In this document: piece after piece, positions 1 to 7,442 of the stretch | How the letters are laid out: every line of letters starts with the position of its first letter | Numbering within the stretch: position 1 is the stretch's first letter | Source: Chitinophagaceae bacterium UBA3961 | Lineage (GTDB): Bacteria; Bacteroidota; Bacteroidia; Chitinophagales; Chitinophagaceae | Length of the DNA stretch: 9,430 bases | Direction of reading: 5' to 3' | Assembly: GCA_002385265.1 (NCBI GenBank) | Contig: DGDD01000246.1 | Span: 1 to 9,430, forward strand | Made by a program: the position numbers and the translations under genes | Notes under the pieces: model-generated | Databases searched by the model: none | Seen by the model: only the letters and a program-made list of their open reading frames with translations | What the model was told of the DNA's origin: nothing

Positions 1-281
1 ATCTTCTTGCCATCTAGCATGATATTCAAGTGAGTTTGGATGTATTGAGTTACCCATTTATCGAGTTGAGTTTTGTCTTTAGGATGATAGAGATCCACCT
101 TTTGATTGGCCATTTTGGTAAGGGCTTTTTCAAAATCGTCGGTGAATACTTTACAGCTTATTTCAACGGTTTTGTCTTTGGCATTATGCTCCATTTCGGT
201 AACACTTACAAAAAACGGATGGGGAGCCTTGGCAAAGCTCAGGGCGGCAGTTACCAAAAACAGGAGAAATCCAACTCTCAT
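1..281 (-). CDS. DUF6702-like secreted protein, C-terminus cut by window edge
   Basis: Reading leftward from the ATG at 281-279 the frame stays open to base 1, giving 93 residues plus two bases. The protein starts MRVGFLLFLVTAALSFAKA, a short signal peptide, followed at once by HPFFVSVTEMEHNAKDKT and then EISCKVFTDDFEKAL. An HPF(F/Y)VSVTE motif just after the signal peptide, followed by an EISCK.FTDDFE stretch, is what I recall of the Bacteroidota DUF6702 family, whose members are about 160-170 residues. About half the protein is therefore missing at the left edge. Function is unknown; the signal peptide places it in the periplasm or envelope. It is divergent from the HupE/UreJ-like and M1 peptidase genes, and I recall homologues of these three being neighbours in other Bacteroidota, so a shared role is possible. 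No Shine-Dalgarno sequence is evident before the start. The family call rests on motif memory, not a search. Confidence 0.75.
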   Translation of the reverse strand, partial: MRVGFLLFLVTAALSFAKAPHPFFVSVTEMEHNAKDKTVEISCKVFTDDFEKALTKMANQKVDLYHPKDKTQLDKWVTQYIQTHLNIMLDGKK

Positions 282-320
282 TAACCTTTTATACAATGTG
301 AAAACCATTGAACAACTAAA

Positions 321-350
321 TTTTTGTGTTACAAATCTCTTGTTTATTTT
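321..350 (+). promoter_or_regulatory. Candidate Bacteroidota-type promoter for the hupE-like/M1 pair
   Basis: TTTTG (321-325) and TATTTTG (344-350) are separated by 18 bases. This approximates the Bacteroidota pattern of a -33 TTTG and a -7 TAnnTTTG, although the -7 box is one base short. It lies in the 125-base divergent gap and would give a leader of about 50 bases before the ATG at 407. The match is weak and was found by eye. Confidence 0.25.
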
Positions 351-406
351 GACGACTTTTATAGGAATTCGCTGGATTTTTTTCTGAAAGGCTTGTTAAA
401 TAGATT

Positions 407-985
407 ATGCAGGATTTTTGGTTCTATTTGCTGGAAGGTTGGCATCATATCATCAGCATTGATGCACTCGACCACCAACTATTTATCGCAGCTTTGGCTG
501 CTTTATATCTTTGGGCCGACTGGAAAAAAGTATTGGTACTAGTAACTGCTTTTACCATAGGTCATTCACTCACACTGGCTCTCAGCGTTTTAGACATTGT
601 TCGGTTTCCAGACCATTGGGTTGAATTTGCCATTCCGGTTACCATTGTTTTAACTGCACTTTCAAATATCATCAAGCCTCGAACGCCGGAATCAAAAATT
701 CAATGGAATTACATTTTGGCGCTGGTTTTTGGGTTGATCCACGGAATGGGGTTTGCCAATACCATTCGATTCATGCTAGCAAAAGACCAAAGTTTGGCCA
801 CCGGCCTCATTGGTTTCAATATCGGTTTAGAAATTGGTCAAATTGTAGTGGTTGCTGCATTATTATGCGTAAGTTGGGTCTTTGTTAAGAAGATCAAATT
901 AGCCCACCGCGATTGGATCATGATCCTGTCTTCAGCGGTATTAGGAATCTCGCTGAAAATGGCTTTAGAACGTATTCCTTTTTAA
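407..985 (+). CDS. HupE/UreJ-like integral membrane protein
   Basis: This 192-residue, strongly hydrophobic protein has about six predicted membrane segments (roughly residues 24-38, 42-60, 73-90, 101-120, 131-158 and 170-187). Polar residues characteristic of HupE/UreJ proteins are retained in the membrane parts: HHIISIDALDH at 13-23, FTIGHSLTL at 49-57, GLIHGMGFA at 109-117 and FNIGLEIGQ at 137-145. HupE and UreJ are secondary permeases that supply nickel or cobalt to hydrogenase and urease. Here no hydrogenase or urease gene is visible, so the substrate is unproven, although the His/Asp/Glu residues suit a divalent metal. The ATG at 407 is chosen because the first conserved motif follows within 13 residues. 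Its stop is 21 bases before the M1 peptidase start on the same strand, which suggests one transcript. The family assignment is firm; the transported ion is inference. Confidence 0.85.
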   Translation: MQDFWFYLLEGWHHIISIDALDHQLFIAALAALYLWADWKKVLVLVTAFTIGHSLTLALSVLDIVRFPDHWVEFAIPVTIVLTALSNIIKPRTPESKIQWNYILALVFGLIHGMGFANTIRFMLAKDQSLATGLIGFNIGLEIGQIVVVAALLCVSWVFVKKIKLAHRDWIMILSSAVLGISLKMALERIPF

Positions 986-1006
986 CCTAATAAATATCAT
1001 CATTCA

Positions 1007-3385
1007 ATGAAAAAGGTGTTTTTAAGTTTCCTAATGTTGAATGCCCTTTGGGCTGGAGCGCAGAACATCCAGAACAACCCGGGTTCCAACCATGGAAACA
1101 AATTCGAACAATTGGGCGGTATTTTACCTACCCCCAACGAATACCGCACGGCCAGCGGTGCACCCGGTCCCAAGTACTGGCAGCAAAAGGCTGATTACGA
1201 CATCAAAGCAGAACTCGACGAAGAAAAATTAACGTTGAAGGGAAGCGAAACCATTACTTATTTCAACAACTCTCCGGATGTGCTGAACTATTTGTGGTTA
1301 CAAGTGGACGAGAACGAACACAGTTCTACTAAAAACGCCAACTATCAAAACAGCCAGTCGATGCCAAGAAACATGACTCCTCAAATGGTGGAACGTTTCG
1401 AAGAAGCAAAGTCTGATAATGGCTACGGTGTAAACCTTACAAAGGTTACGGATGCAATGAACAAGCCGTTGAAATACACCGTTAACAAAACAATGATGCG
1501 GGTAGAATTACCTACACCATTGAAGCCCGGTCAAAAGTTTGTATTGAATATCGACTGGAATTACAAGATCGGAAACCGCATGACTCAAGGTGGTCGTGGT
1601 GGTTACGAATATTTCCCTGAAGATGGAAACTACTTGTTTACCATCACTCAGTGGTATCCTCGTTTGTGCGTTTACAGCGATTTCCAGGGTTGGCAAAACC
1701 ACCAATTCACTGGTCGCGGTGAATTTGCACTTACATTCGGAAACTTCAAAGTTCAAATGACCGTTCCTGCCGACCACGTAATTGGTGCTACAGGAGAATG
1801 TCAGAACTATCAACAAGTATTGACTCCTGCTCAATTTGCTCGTTGGCAAAAAGCCCAAACTGCAAAAGAGCCTATGGAGATCGTTACCTTGGATGAAGCA
1901 AAGAAAGCAGAAGGTCAAAAATCAAAAGCTAAGAAAACGTGGGTTTTCAAAGCCGATAACGTTCGTGACTTTGCTTGGGGCAGCAGCCGCAAATTTGTAT
2001 GGGACGGTTTCCCTGCAATGGTTGAAGGAAAGAAAATTATGTGTATGAGCTACTATGGTAAAGAAGCCTATTCTTTGTACCGTAAGTTCTCTTCTAAAGC
2101 AGTTGCACATACCATCAAAACTTATTCAAAATTCACCATTCCTTATCCATACCCTGTTGCTCAGAGTGTGGAAGCAGCCAACGGTATGGAATACCCAATG
2201 ATCTGTTTTAACTACGGTAGAACAGAAAAAGACGGTTCTTACAGTGAAGCAACGAAATACGGAATGTTGGGTGTTGTTATTCACGAAGTGGGTCACAACT
2301 TCTTCCCAATGATCATCAACAGCGATGAGCGTCAGTGGAGCTGGATGGACGAAGGCTTGAACTCTTTCGTTGAATACCTTACAGAAGAATTGTGGGATAA
2401 CAAATTCCCTACTCGTGGTGGACCAGCTTGGACTATCACCGACTATATGAAGCTTCCTAAAGACCAATTGGAGCCCATTATGTCGAATTCAGAAAACATC
2501 GTTGGTTTTGGTCCAAACGCTTATACAAAGCCTGCAACCGGTTTGAACATTCTTCGCGAAACCATCATGGGTCGTGAGCAGTTCGACTATGCGTTCAAAG
2601 AATATGCACGCAGATGGGCATTCAAACATCCTGAACCTGCCGACTTGTTCCGCACTATGGAAGATGCAAGCGGCGAAGACCTCGATTGGTTCTGGAGAGG
2701 TTGGTTCTATGGAACTGATGCTTGTGACTTGGCCATCGATACAGTAAAGTATTTCACTGCTGATCTTACAAAAGAGCCTCAGCAAGTGGGAGAAAGCAAG
2801 CAAATGAGAAGCTTGCCTAAGCCTGGTGGTAGCACTTTTGATGATATTTCTAAGATCCGTAACCGTGAAGATAAAAACATCAAATTCGCTTCTGATGTAG
2901 ATATTGCATTGCAAGATTTCTACTATCGTTACAACAGAGGATTGGAAGCTTATGATACTACTAAGTACGAAGTAGCTGTTCCAGGTAGCAATACTGAACC
3001 TTTGGATGCAGAGGCAAAAGCGAAACTTGGTGGTAAGCACTTTTATGAAATCACTTTCAGCAATAAAGGTGGATTGGTAATGCCAATCATCGTTGAATTC
3101 ACTTTCAAAGATGGTACAACCGAAGTTGATCGCATTCCTGCTCAGGTTTGGAGATTGAATGAAGGTAAGGTTACCAAAACCTTTATGAAAGATAAAGAAG
3201 TAGTGAGCATTAAGTTGGATCCAATGAAGGAAACAGCAGATATCAATACCAACAACAATAGTTGGGGTGATATTAAGGCTCCTAGCAAATTCGCTGCTTT
3301 CAAAATGAAGCAAGGCGCGGTACGCGGTCAATCAACTGGTATCAACCCAATGCAAAAAGCAGAAGAAAAGAAAAAAGGATTCTAA
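1007..3385 (+). CDS. Secreted M1 family zinc metallopeptidase
   Basis: This 792-residue protein begins with a signal peptide (MKKVFLSFLMLNALWAGAQ). An N-terminal beta-rich region comes first, with DFAWGSS at 321-327. The gluzincin core follows: the substrate-binding motif NGMEYPM at 392-398 (equivalent to GAMEN), the zinc motif HEVGH at 426-430, and the third zinc ligand in WMDEGLNSF (Glu449), exactly the HEXXH-18-E spacing of M1 enzymes. Tyr506 in GPNAYTK is a good candidate for the transition-state tyrosine, 80 residues after the first zinc histidine. Trp-rich sequence DLDWFWRGWFYG lies downstream. The last 150 or so residues look beta-rich and end in a basic tail (EEKKKGF). The expected role is aminopeptidase-type cleavage of peptides in the periplasm or outside the cell; specificity cannot be read. 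All catalytic residues are present. No type IX secretion C-terminal domain was recognised. It probably shares a transcript with the HupE/UreJ-like gene. Confidence 0.93.
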   Translation: MKKVFLSFLMLNALWAGAQNIQNNPGSNHGNKFEQLGGILPTPNEYRTASGAPGPKYWQQKADYDIKAELDEEKLTLKGSETITYFNNSPDVLNYLWLQVDENEHSSTKNANYQNSQSMPRNMTPQMVERFEEAKSDNGYGVNLTKVTDAMNKPLKYTVNKTMMRVELPTPLKPGQKFVLNIDWNYKIGNRMTQGGRGGYEYFPEDGNYLFTITQWYPRLCVYSDFQGWQNHQFTGRGEFALTFGNFKVQMTVPADHVIGATGECQNYQQVLTPAQFARWQKAQTAKEPMEIVTLDEAKKAEGQKSKAKKTWVFKADNVRDFAWGSSRKFVWDGFPAMVEGKKIMCMSYYGKEAYSLYRKFSSKAVAHTIKTYSKFTIPYPYPVAQSVEAANGMEYPMICFNYGRTEKDGSYSEATKYGMLGVVIHEVGHNFFPMIINSDERQWSWMDEGLNSFVEYLTEELWDNKFPTRGGPAWTITDYMKLPKDQLEPIMSNSENIVGFGPNAYTKPATGLNILRETIMGREQFDYAFKEYARRWAFKHPEPADLFRTMEDASGEDLDWFWRGWFYGTDACDLAIDTVKYFTADLTKEPQQVGESKQMRSLPKPGGSTFDDISKIRNREDKNIKFASDVDIALQDFYYRYNRGLEAYDTTKYEVAVPGSNTEPLDAEAKAKLGGKHFYEITFSNKGGLVMPIIVEFTFKDGTTEVDRIPAQVWRLNEGKVTKTFMKDKEVVSIKLDPMKETADINTNNNSWGDIKAPSKFAAFKMKQGAVRGQSTGINPMQKAEEKKKGF

Positions 3386-3400
3386 TCCCGATAGTCTTTT

Positions 3401-3440
3401 TAAAAGAAGAAGCCATCCCTGGGGATGGCTTCTTCTTTTA
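3401..3440. terminator. Perfect 40-base palindrome, likely bidirectional terminator
   Basis: The arms 3401-3419 and 3422-3440 are perfect complements around a two-base centre (TG). Each arm runs from an A/T end (TAAAAGAAGAAG) to a GC core (GCCATCCC). Either strand therefore gives a hairpin whose 3' arm ends in a T-rich stretch (CTTCTTCTTTTA). It starts 15 bases after the M1 peptidase stop. It fits an intrinsic terminator for that gene, and may also stop leftward transcription arriving from the lipoprotein gene. Confidence 0.85.
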
Positions 3441-3647
3441 TATACAATTAAATAGGGGCTACCTACTTGGTTTAATTCGAGAAGATGGCTTTGGTAATAT
3501 ATAACTCCGATGCGGTGAATGAAATTTTAAGATTACATTTTTCACAACAAAGACCGCCAAGACCGCGAAGAAATCGCAAAGATTTTTACAATTACAATTT
3601 GTCTTCAACTTTCGATTTCAAGTTTACTTCTCCCATTAATTCAACCT
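3441..3647. other. Noncoding gap with a 9-base-period repeat fragment
   Basis: No plausible gene was seen on either strand between the terminator and the first CCGGCTGTT repeat. The stretch is AT-rich, and its only clear structure is a short degenerate tandem at 3541-3582. It beginsTTCAC and repeats units like AAGACCGCC, AAGACCGCG and AAGAAATCGC. It resembles the TTCACCGC tracts near 8937 and 9034. Confidence 0.55.
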
Positions 3648-3738
3648 GACTGCCGGCTGTTCAATTATTAATTATTTATTCTTAATTATTAATTAGTTCC
3701 GGCTGTTCAATTATTAATTCTTAATTCTTAATTAATAA
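3648..3738. repeat. Two tandem CCGGCTGTT plus A/T heptad repeats
   Basis: Two copies of CCGGCTGTTCAATTATTAATT start at 3653 and 3699, 46 bases apart. Each is followed by 7-base units of the type AATTATT or AATTCTT. The first copy is preceded by GACTG, giving the 14-mer GACTGCCGGCTGTT that recurs at 8409. On the leftward strand the A/T units come first, right after the lipoprotein stop codon, and the GC block lies furthest away. No coding potential is seen. Confidence 0.8.
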
Positions 3739-4095
3739 CTACTCTATGCTCGTCCACTCCAAACTCAAATACCCCACCCCGGCCAAAGCTGCCGATGGCT
3801 TGTACGTACTTCGTTTCACCGAGCCTGAAACCTTCACCGATTTCCCGTCTACTTGAAAACTTGCCGCAGGATCAGAGCAAAGAATATAAACATTTACTGA
3901 ATCAATGGTTCCTGCTACCGCCGCTTGAACCGTCCACTTGCCAATACCACTGGAATAGCGAACCGTTCCGCTGGCACCAGTGAGCAAATTTGTTACGGGG
4001 CCCGTTGAATAGCAGCTGTTTCCCGTATCACCCGGCTTGCTACATGCAGCTAATAGAACAACTGATAAAAGCATTGTTATTTTTCGCATATTCAT
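3739..4095 (-). CDS. Small hypothetical lipoprotein
   Basis: The protein is 118 residues from the ATG at 4095-4093; a second in-frame ATG at 4089-4087 is equally possible. It begins MNMRKITMLLSVVLLAACSKP, with a classic lipobox LAAC placing the lipidated cysteine at residue 18, so it should be anchored in the envelope. The frame is open upstream to 4194, but that extension overlaps the isomerase gene and would bury the signal peptide, so I reject it. The mature part of about 100 residues is rich in Ser, Gly, Ala and Val, with likely beta-strands and two further cysteines (SCYST near the start, ILCSD mid-protein). I recognise no domain. It starts 5 bases after the isomerase stop, which suggests co-transcription and possible translational coupling. 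It ends at an A/T heptad repeat. The function is unknown. Confidence 0.75.
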   Translation of the reverse strand: MNMRKITMLLSVVLLAACSKPGDTGNSCYSTGPVTNLLTGASGTVRYSSGIGKWTVQAAVAGTIDSVNVYILCSDPAASFQVDGKSVKVSGSVKRSTYKPSAALAGVGYLSLEWTSIE

Positions 4096-4100
4096 ATTAT

Positions 4101-4736
4101 TTATTTTAGAAAAATTCTCATTAACAAAGCATAGCCATGATCTTGTTTGGGCGCACCGGTGATTTTGATAATATGAAACCCGGCCTTCGTCCACAACGCC
4201 ACTACATCTCCTACCCGTCTGCCTTTAATGGCTTGTTCAATTTTTGGAATCAAAGCTCCTTGCGCCACCCATCCTAAATCGCCTTTTGTGGCATTTTCAC
4301 CACCCATACTCCATTTGGTGGCCGCTTCTTCAAACGTAATTTTTCCGGCCTTCAATTCTGTAAATAACAATTTCCCAATTGAATCAACCGAGGCATAACT
4401 CAACACGGTGGTGTCAAGAAAAATTTGACTGATGCGCGTAAACTGATTGGGCAATTTCGCTAATACTTGCACCAAAATCTTGCCATTGTCATAGGGACCG
4501 TATACTTTTCGAATTTGGCCATGATACGCCAAGCTATCGGGTAATCCATTAAAGTGACCGATTCGAATGATGGGAACGGTATCTAAAACAAAGCGTTTCT
4601 TCAAAACCGATTTTACATAAAGAGGCGGATTGACAGACGCTTCCAATTCTTTTTTAATGTCGGAAATCTTCTTGGTTTGTGCCTGCGCCAAACTAAAAAC
4701 AAAGATCCCCACAAACAAACCGACGATTCCTTTCAT
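4101..4736 (-). CDS. Periplasmic parvulin-type (PpiC) peptidyl-prolyl isomerase
   Basis: This 211-residue protein has a signal peptide (MKGIVGLFVGIFVFSLAQAQ). Residues 30-95 form an N-terminal region of uncertain fold, and residues about 100-194 form a parvulin domain. Family marks are RISQIFLDT (strand 1), FEEAATKWS (138-143 region), GDLGWVAQGALIPKIEQAI (152-170) and GFHIIKITG (186-194). Parvulins catalyse cis-trans isomerisation of X-Pro bonds, and secreted ones help fold envelope proteins. The usual strand-1 histidine (HIL-type motif) appears as Gln104 in SQIF, while His188 in GFHII is kept, so activity may be altered. The protein is shorter than SurA or PpiD and has one isomerase domain. 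The start is fixed by the signal peptide. Its ATG directly follows the T run of a hairpin downstream of the propeller gene. It is tightly followed by the small lipoprotein gene. Confidence 0.85.
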   Translation of the reverse strand: MKGIVGLFVGIFVFSLAQAQTKKISDIKKELEASVNPPLYVKSVLKKRFVLDTVPIIRIGHFNGLPDSLAYHGQIRKVYGPYDNGKILVQVLAKLPNQFTRISQIFLDTTVLSYASVDSIGKLLFTELKAGKITFEEAATKWSMGGENATKGDLGWVAQGALIPKIEQAIKGRRVGDVVALWTKAGFHIIKITGAPKQDHGYALLMRIFLK

Positions 4737-4783
4737 AAAAAAAGTCCCAAATTTCGCTCATTATAAGACGAATTTGGGACTTT
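4737..4783 (-). terminator. Hairpin with T7 tail touching the isomerase start codon
   Basis: On the leftward strand, AAAGTCCCAAATTCG pairs with CGAAATTTGGGACTTT (one bulged base, 13 contiguous pairs). The loop is about 12 bases, and seven consecutive T residues end right at the ATG of the isomerase gene (4736). It lies 17 bases after the stop of the propeller gene, so an intrinsic terminator for that gene is the simplest reading. It would also be the 5' leader structure of any read-through transcript into the isomerase gene. Confidence 0.75.
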
Positions 4784-4799
4784 GAAGGCTGCTCGGCCT

Positions 4800-7442
4800 T
4801 TATTTTTTCTTCTTCTTTGGAGGTTCAATGGTTGGACATTCTACCTCAATCCCTTCTCTACTAAACAAATCTTTTGCAGCGCCACCACTGGCAACCGAAA
4901 TCATTTTATCAACCTCTGCTTGCTTTTTTTGGTGCAATTCAGCGTTGGTCAACAGTTCTTGAACTGCGGTCAATTTCGATACAAACAAACTTCTACCGTG
5001 GGTACCTAATACAATATCATTCTCACGAACCTGGATAGCAATATCATGAACAGGAATGGATTTTGGCAATCCGGCATTCCAGGCCATAAAGCCAGCACCG
5101 CCATCAATGCTTACATACAATCCTCCATCACTTCCTACGTATAATATCTTCTCTTGTTTAGGATCTTCTTTCACTACATTCAAAGGCTCAAATGGCAGGT
5201 CTTTTCCTATTTGCTTCCAAGTGGTACCGTAGTCATCGCTTACAAATAAATAAGGCAAGAAATGGTCGTTTCGGTATCCGTTCAATGTTACAAACACACG
5301 TCCTTCTTTGTACTGCGAAGGTTGAACATGGCTTACCCATAAACCTTGTGGTAAATTAGAACTGATTTTGTTCCAAGTATAACCACCATCTTTCGAGATA
5401 TGAATATTACCATCATCGGTACCTACATACAACAAGCCGAATTTCAAAGGAGATTCTGCAATACTTGTGGTAGAACCGAAAGGTACATTGCCTTCTTTCT
5501 TGCCGTTGGTAAGATCGCCGCTTAGAGTTTCTAAAGTTTCGGCTTTGTTCAATGAACGGTGAAACTTGTTGGTACCGTAGTAAAATACATCTTGATTGTG
5601 CTTGCTCAGTAGAATGGGCGTTTCCCAATTGAATCGAAGAGGCGCTTCACCTAATTCATGGGATGGGCGAATGCGCTTCATGTCACTGCGTGTAACACGG
5701 TTCATTCGAACATAGTTACCAAATTGACTTCCCGCATATACGGTGGTGTTATCTCTGGTATCCACTTGAACTTGCATACCATCACCCCCAACTAGTGCTT
5801 TGTAAGAGTATTCACCGTTGTCGATCCAACCAATGTCTTCTTTGTGTGTAGAAGGGCCGTACCAAACATTGTTATCTTGCAAACCACCATATACATTGTA
5901 AGGTTTGGCATCATCAGTAATAACAGAATAGAATTGTCCAACAGGAGGCGTATTTATTTTGAACCAAGTATCACCATCGTCATAGGTAATATTAGCTCCA
6001 CCGTCGTTCCCATTGATTACATGCGAATCTCTTTTAGGGTTCACCCATACAGCATGGTGATCGGAGTGAACGTTTCCTTTGTCAATGCTTTTAAACGTTT
6101 TACCACCGTCAATAGAAAGTTGCAAGGGAACACCAACAATCCAAAGTTTGTTTTCATTGTAAGGAGAAACAAAGATCTTGGCGAAATAATATCCATACGT
6201 ACTGAAAATACCGATCTCTTTCTCGTGTGTGAGTTTCCAGGTTTTTCCGGCATCTTCACTTTTGTAAACCTGACATCCATAAATGCCTGTATTGGTAAAT
6301 CCATCGTCTACATCCAAGTAAACATACAAACTATTGGGAGCCACTTTGTCGGTAGCCACCAACTCTTTCACAGAAGCTGCGGTATACTTTGCAGGCATGC
6401 GATTCTTTCTTAAAAAACTCTCCAGCTTTTTATTATCGAGTGCTGCGAATTGTTCTTTTGTAATGCTTTTAAAGTCACTCACCTTAAAATTGGTATCTGC
6501 CACAGCACCGGTAGTTGCCGGCTTAGGAGTTTGATTATCGAGCACTGCAAATACGATATTGGGATTCTTGGGATAAACGGCAAGACCTATTCGGCCTAAA
6601 CCATCCCCGCTCGGAAATCCGGAGCCGGCACCCGTTGCCAACTGCCATGAATCACCACCATCGGTACTCTTGTAAATTCCACTTGTTTTGCCGCTTCCCA
6701 CAAAATTCCAGGCACTACGAGTACGGTACCACATAGCAGCATACAATTCCTTGGGATTCGATGGGTTGAGATCAATATCGATGGCACCTGTGTTATCATC
6801 AACTGAAAGTGTTTGCTTCCAGGTTTTGCCACCATCAGTGGTTTTGTAAACCCCGCGTTCTTTGTTTGGCGAATAGAGATGGCCAAGAGCAGCCACCCAT
6901 GCAGTATTGTTGTCGTTGGGATCCAGCAATACTTTTCCAATATGATGTGTTTCGGGAAGACCAAGGAATTCCCAAGTCTTACCATTATTAGAGCTCTTAT
7001 AAACACCCGTTCCCGCATAAGAAGAACGGCTGCTGTTTACTTCGCCGGTACCTACCCAAATGGTATGGGTTTTCCAGTTTACGGCTATATCGCCAATGGT
7101 CATGATGGCTTCAGAATCGAAAATGGGCACCAAACTTTGACCATTGTTTTTGGTGTACCACAAGCCACCGGTAGCATAGGCTACATAGAACTCTGTAGGA
7201 TCATCGGCATTTACTTCGAGATCTACTACCCGACCGCCTTGGATAGACGGTCCAATGTTTTTAAAATTCGATTCTTTCAACATCGACTTGTGTTCCAACA
7301 AAGTACGTTGGGCAGGCGCTTTCATGCGATCTGCGGCTAATGTGGGCTTAATTTGAGCAAACGTCGGGAAAAAACAAGCCAAACCTAGAATTCCTGTTAA
7401 AATGGAAAGGCGGCAGGGCTTTTGCAGTAATTTTGGTATCAT
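4800..7442 (-). CDS. Secreted Asp-box beta-propeller protein, VPS10/sortilin-like
   Basis: The 880-residue protein opens with a basic, hydrophobic signal peptide ending near FPTFAQ (residue 30), then NFKNIGPSIQGGRVVDL (59-75), typical of large Bacteroidota BNR/VPS10-type proteins. At least nine Asp-box motifs (S-x-D-x-G-x-T-W) lie at about 150, 201, 259, 395, 443, 486, 683, 735 and 778, with a degenerate one near 97. They mark the turns of propeller blades, probably in two propellers. DIVLGTHGRSLFV (809-821) is a common closing motif of the fold. Such proteins are often annotated as glycosyl hydrolase or sialidase-like, but Asp-boxes are structural and no catalytic set is recognisable, so I do not assign an enzyme activity. 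At 880 residues it is shorter than the roughly 1000-1100 I recall for many relatives. It ends in five lysines after a Glu/Pro-rich tail. It is divergent from the MORN-type gene. Confidence 0.88.
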   Translation of the reverse strand: MIPKLLQKPCRLSILTGILGLACFFPTFAQIKPTLAADRMKAPAQRTLLEHKSMLKESNFKNIGPSIQGGRVVDLEVNADDPTEFYVAYATGGLWYTKNNGQSLVPIFDSEAIMTIGDIAVNWKTHTIWVGTGEVNSSRSSYAGTGVYKSSNNGKTWEFLGLPETHHIGKVLLDPNDNNTAWVAALGHLYSPNKERGVYKTTDGGKTWKQTLSVDDNTGAIDIDLNPSNPKELYAAMWYRTRSAWNFVGSGKTSGIYKSTDGGDSWQLATGAGSGFPSGDGLGRIGLAVYPKNPNIVFAVLDNQTPKPATTGAVADTNFKVSDFKSITKEQFAALDNKKLESFLRKNRMPAKYTAASVKELVATDKVAPNSLYVYLDVDDGFTNTGIYGCQVYKSEDAGKTWKLTHEKEIGIFSTYGYYFAKIFVSPYNENKLWIVGVPLQLSIDGGKTFKSIDKGNVHSDHHAVWVNPKRDSHVINGNDGGANITYDDGDTWFKINTPPVGQFYSVITDDAKPYNVYGGLQDNNVWYGPSTHKEDIGWIDNGEYSYKALVGGDGMQVQVDTRDNTTVYAGSQFGNYVRMNRVTRSDMKRIRPSHELGEAPLRFNWETPILLSKHNQDVFYYGTNKFHRSLNKAETLETLSGDLTNGKKEGNVPFGSTTSIAESPLKFGLLYVGTDDGNIHISKDGGYTWNKISSNLPQGLWVSHVQPSQYKEGRVFVTLNGYRNDHFLPYLFVSDDYGTTWKQIGKDLPFEPLNVVKEDPKQEKILYVGSDGGLYVSIDGGAGFMAWNAGLPKSIPVHDIAIQVRENDIVLGTHGRSLFVSKLTAVQELLTNAELHQKKQAEVDKMISVASGGAAKDLFSREGIEVECPTIEPPKKKKK

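Noticed and set aside
30..387. Two overlapping short rightward frames at the left edge
   Set aside because: They lie antisense to the DUF6702-like gene, which has a signal peptide and family motif, and extend into the AT-rich divergent gap.
2489..3331. Leftward 280-codon open frame inside the M1 peptidase gene
   Set aside because: It is antisense to a complete gene with clear catalytic motifs. Its product has no signal peptide or recognisable domain, so it is a shadow frame.
4096..4194. N-terminal extension of the lipoprotein frame
   Set aside because: The extension overlaps the isomerase coding end and would place 33 polar residues before a clear lipoprotein signal peptide.
4755..4770. TATAAT in the hairpin loop as a sigma70 -10 box
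   Set aside because: Bacteroidota promoters use a different -7 consensus (TAnnTTTG), and no matching -33 element was found at the right distance. It is mentioned only as a possibility in the hairpin finding.
5844..6413. Rightward 189-codon open frame inside the propeller gene
   Set aside because: It is antisense to the region encoding conserved Asp-boxes and its translation shows no domain.
4800..7442. Sialidase or glycosyl hydrolase activity for the Asp-box protein
   Set aside because: Asp-boxes are structural blade motifs; I could not identify the arginine triad or other catalytic residues of sialidases.
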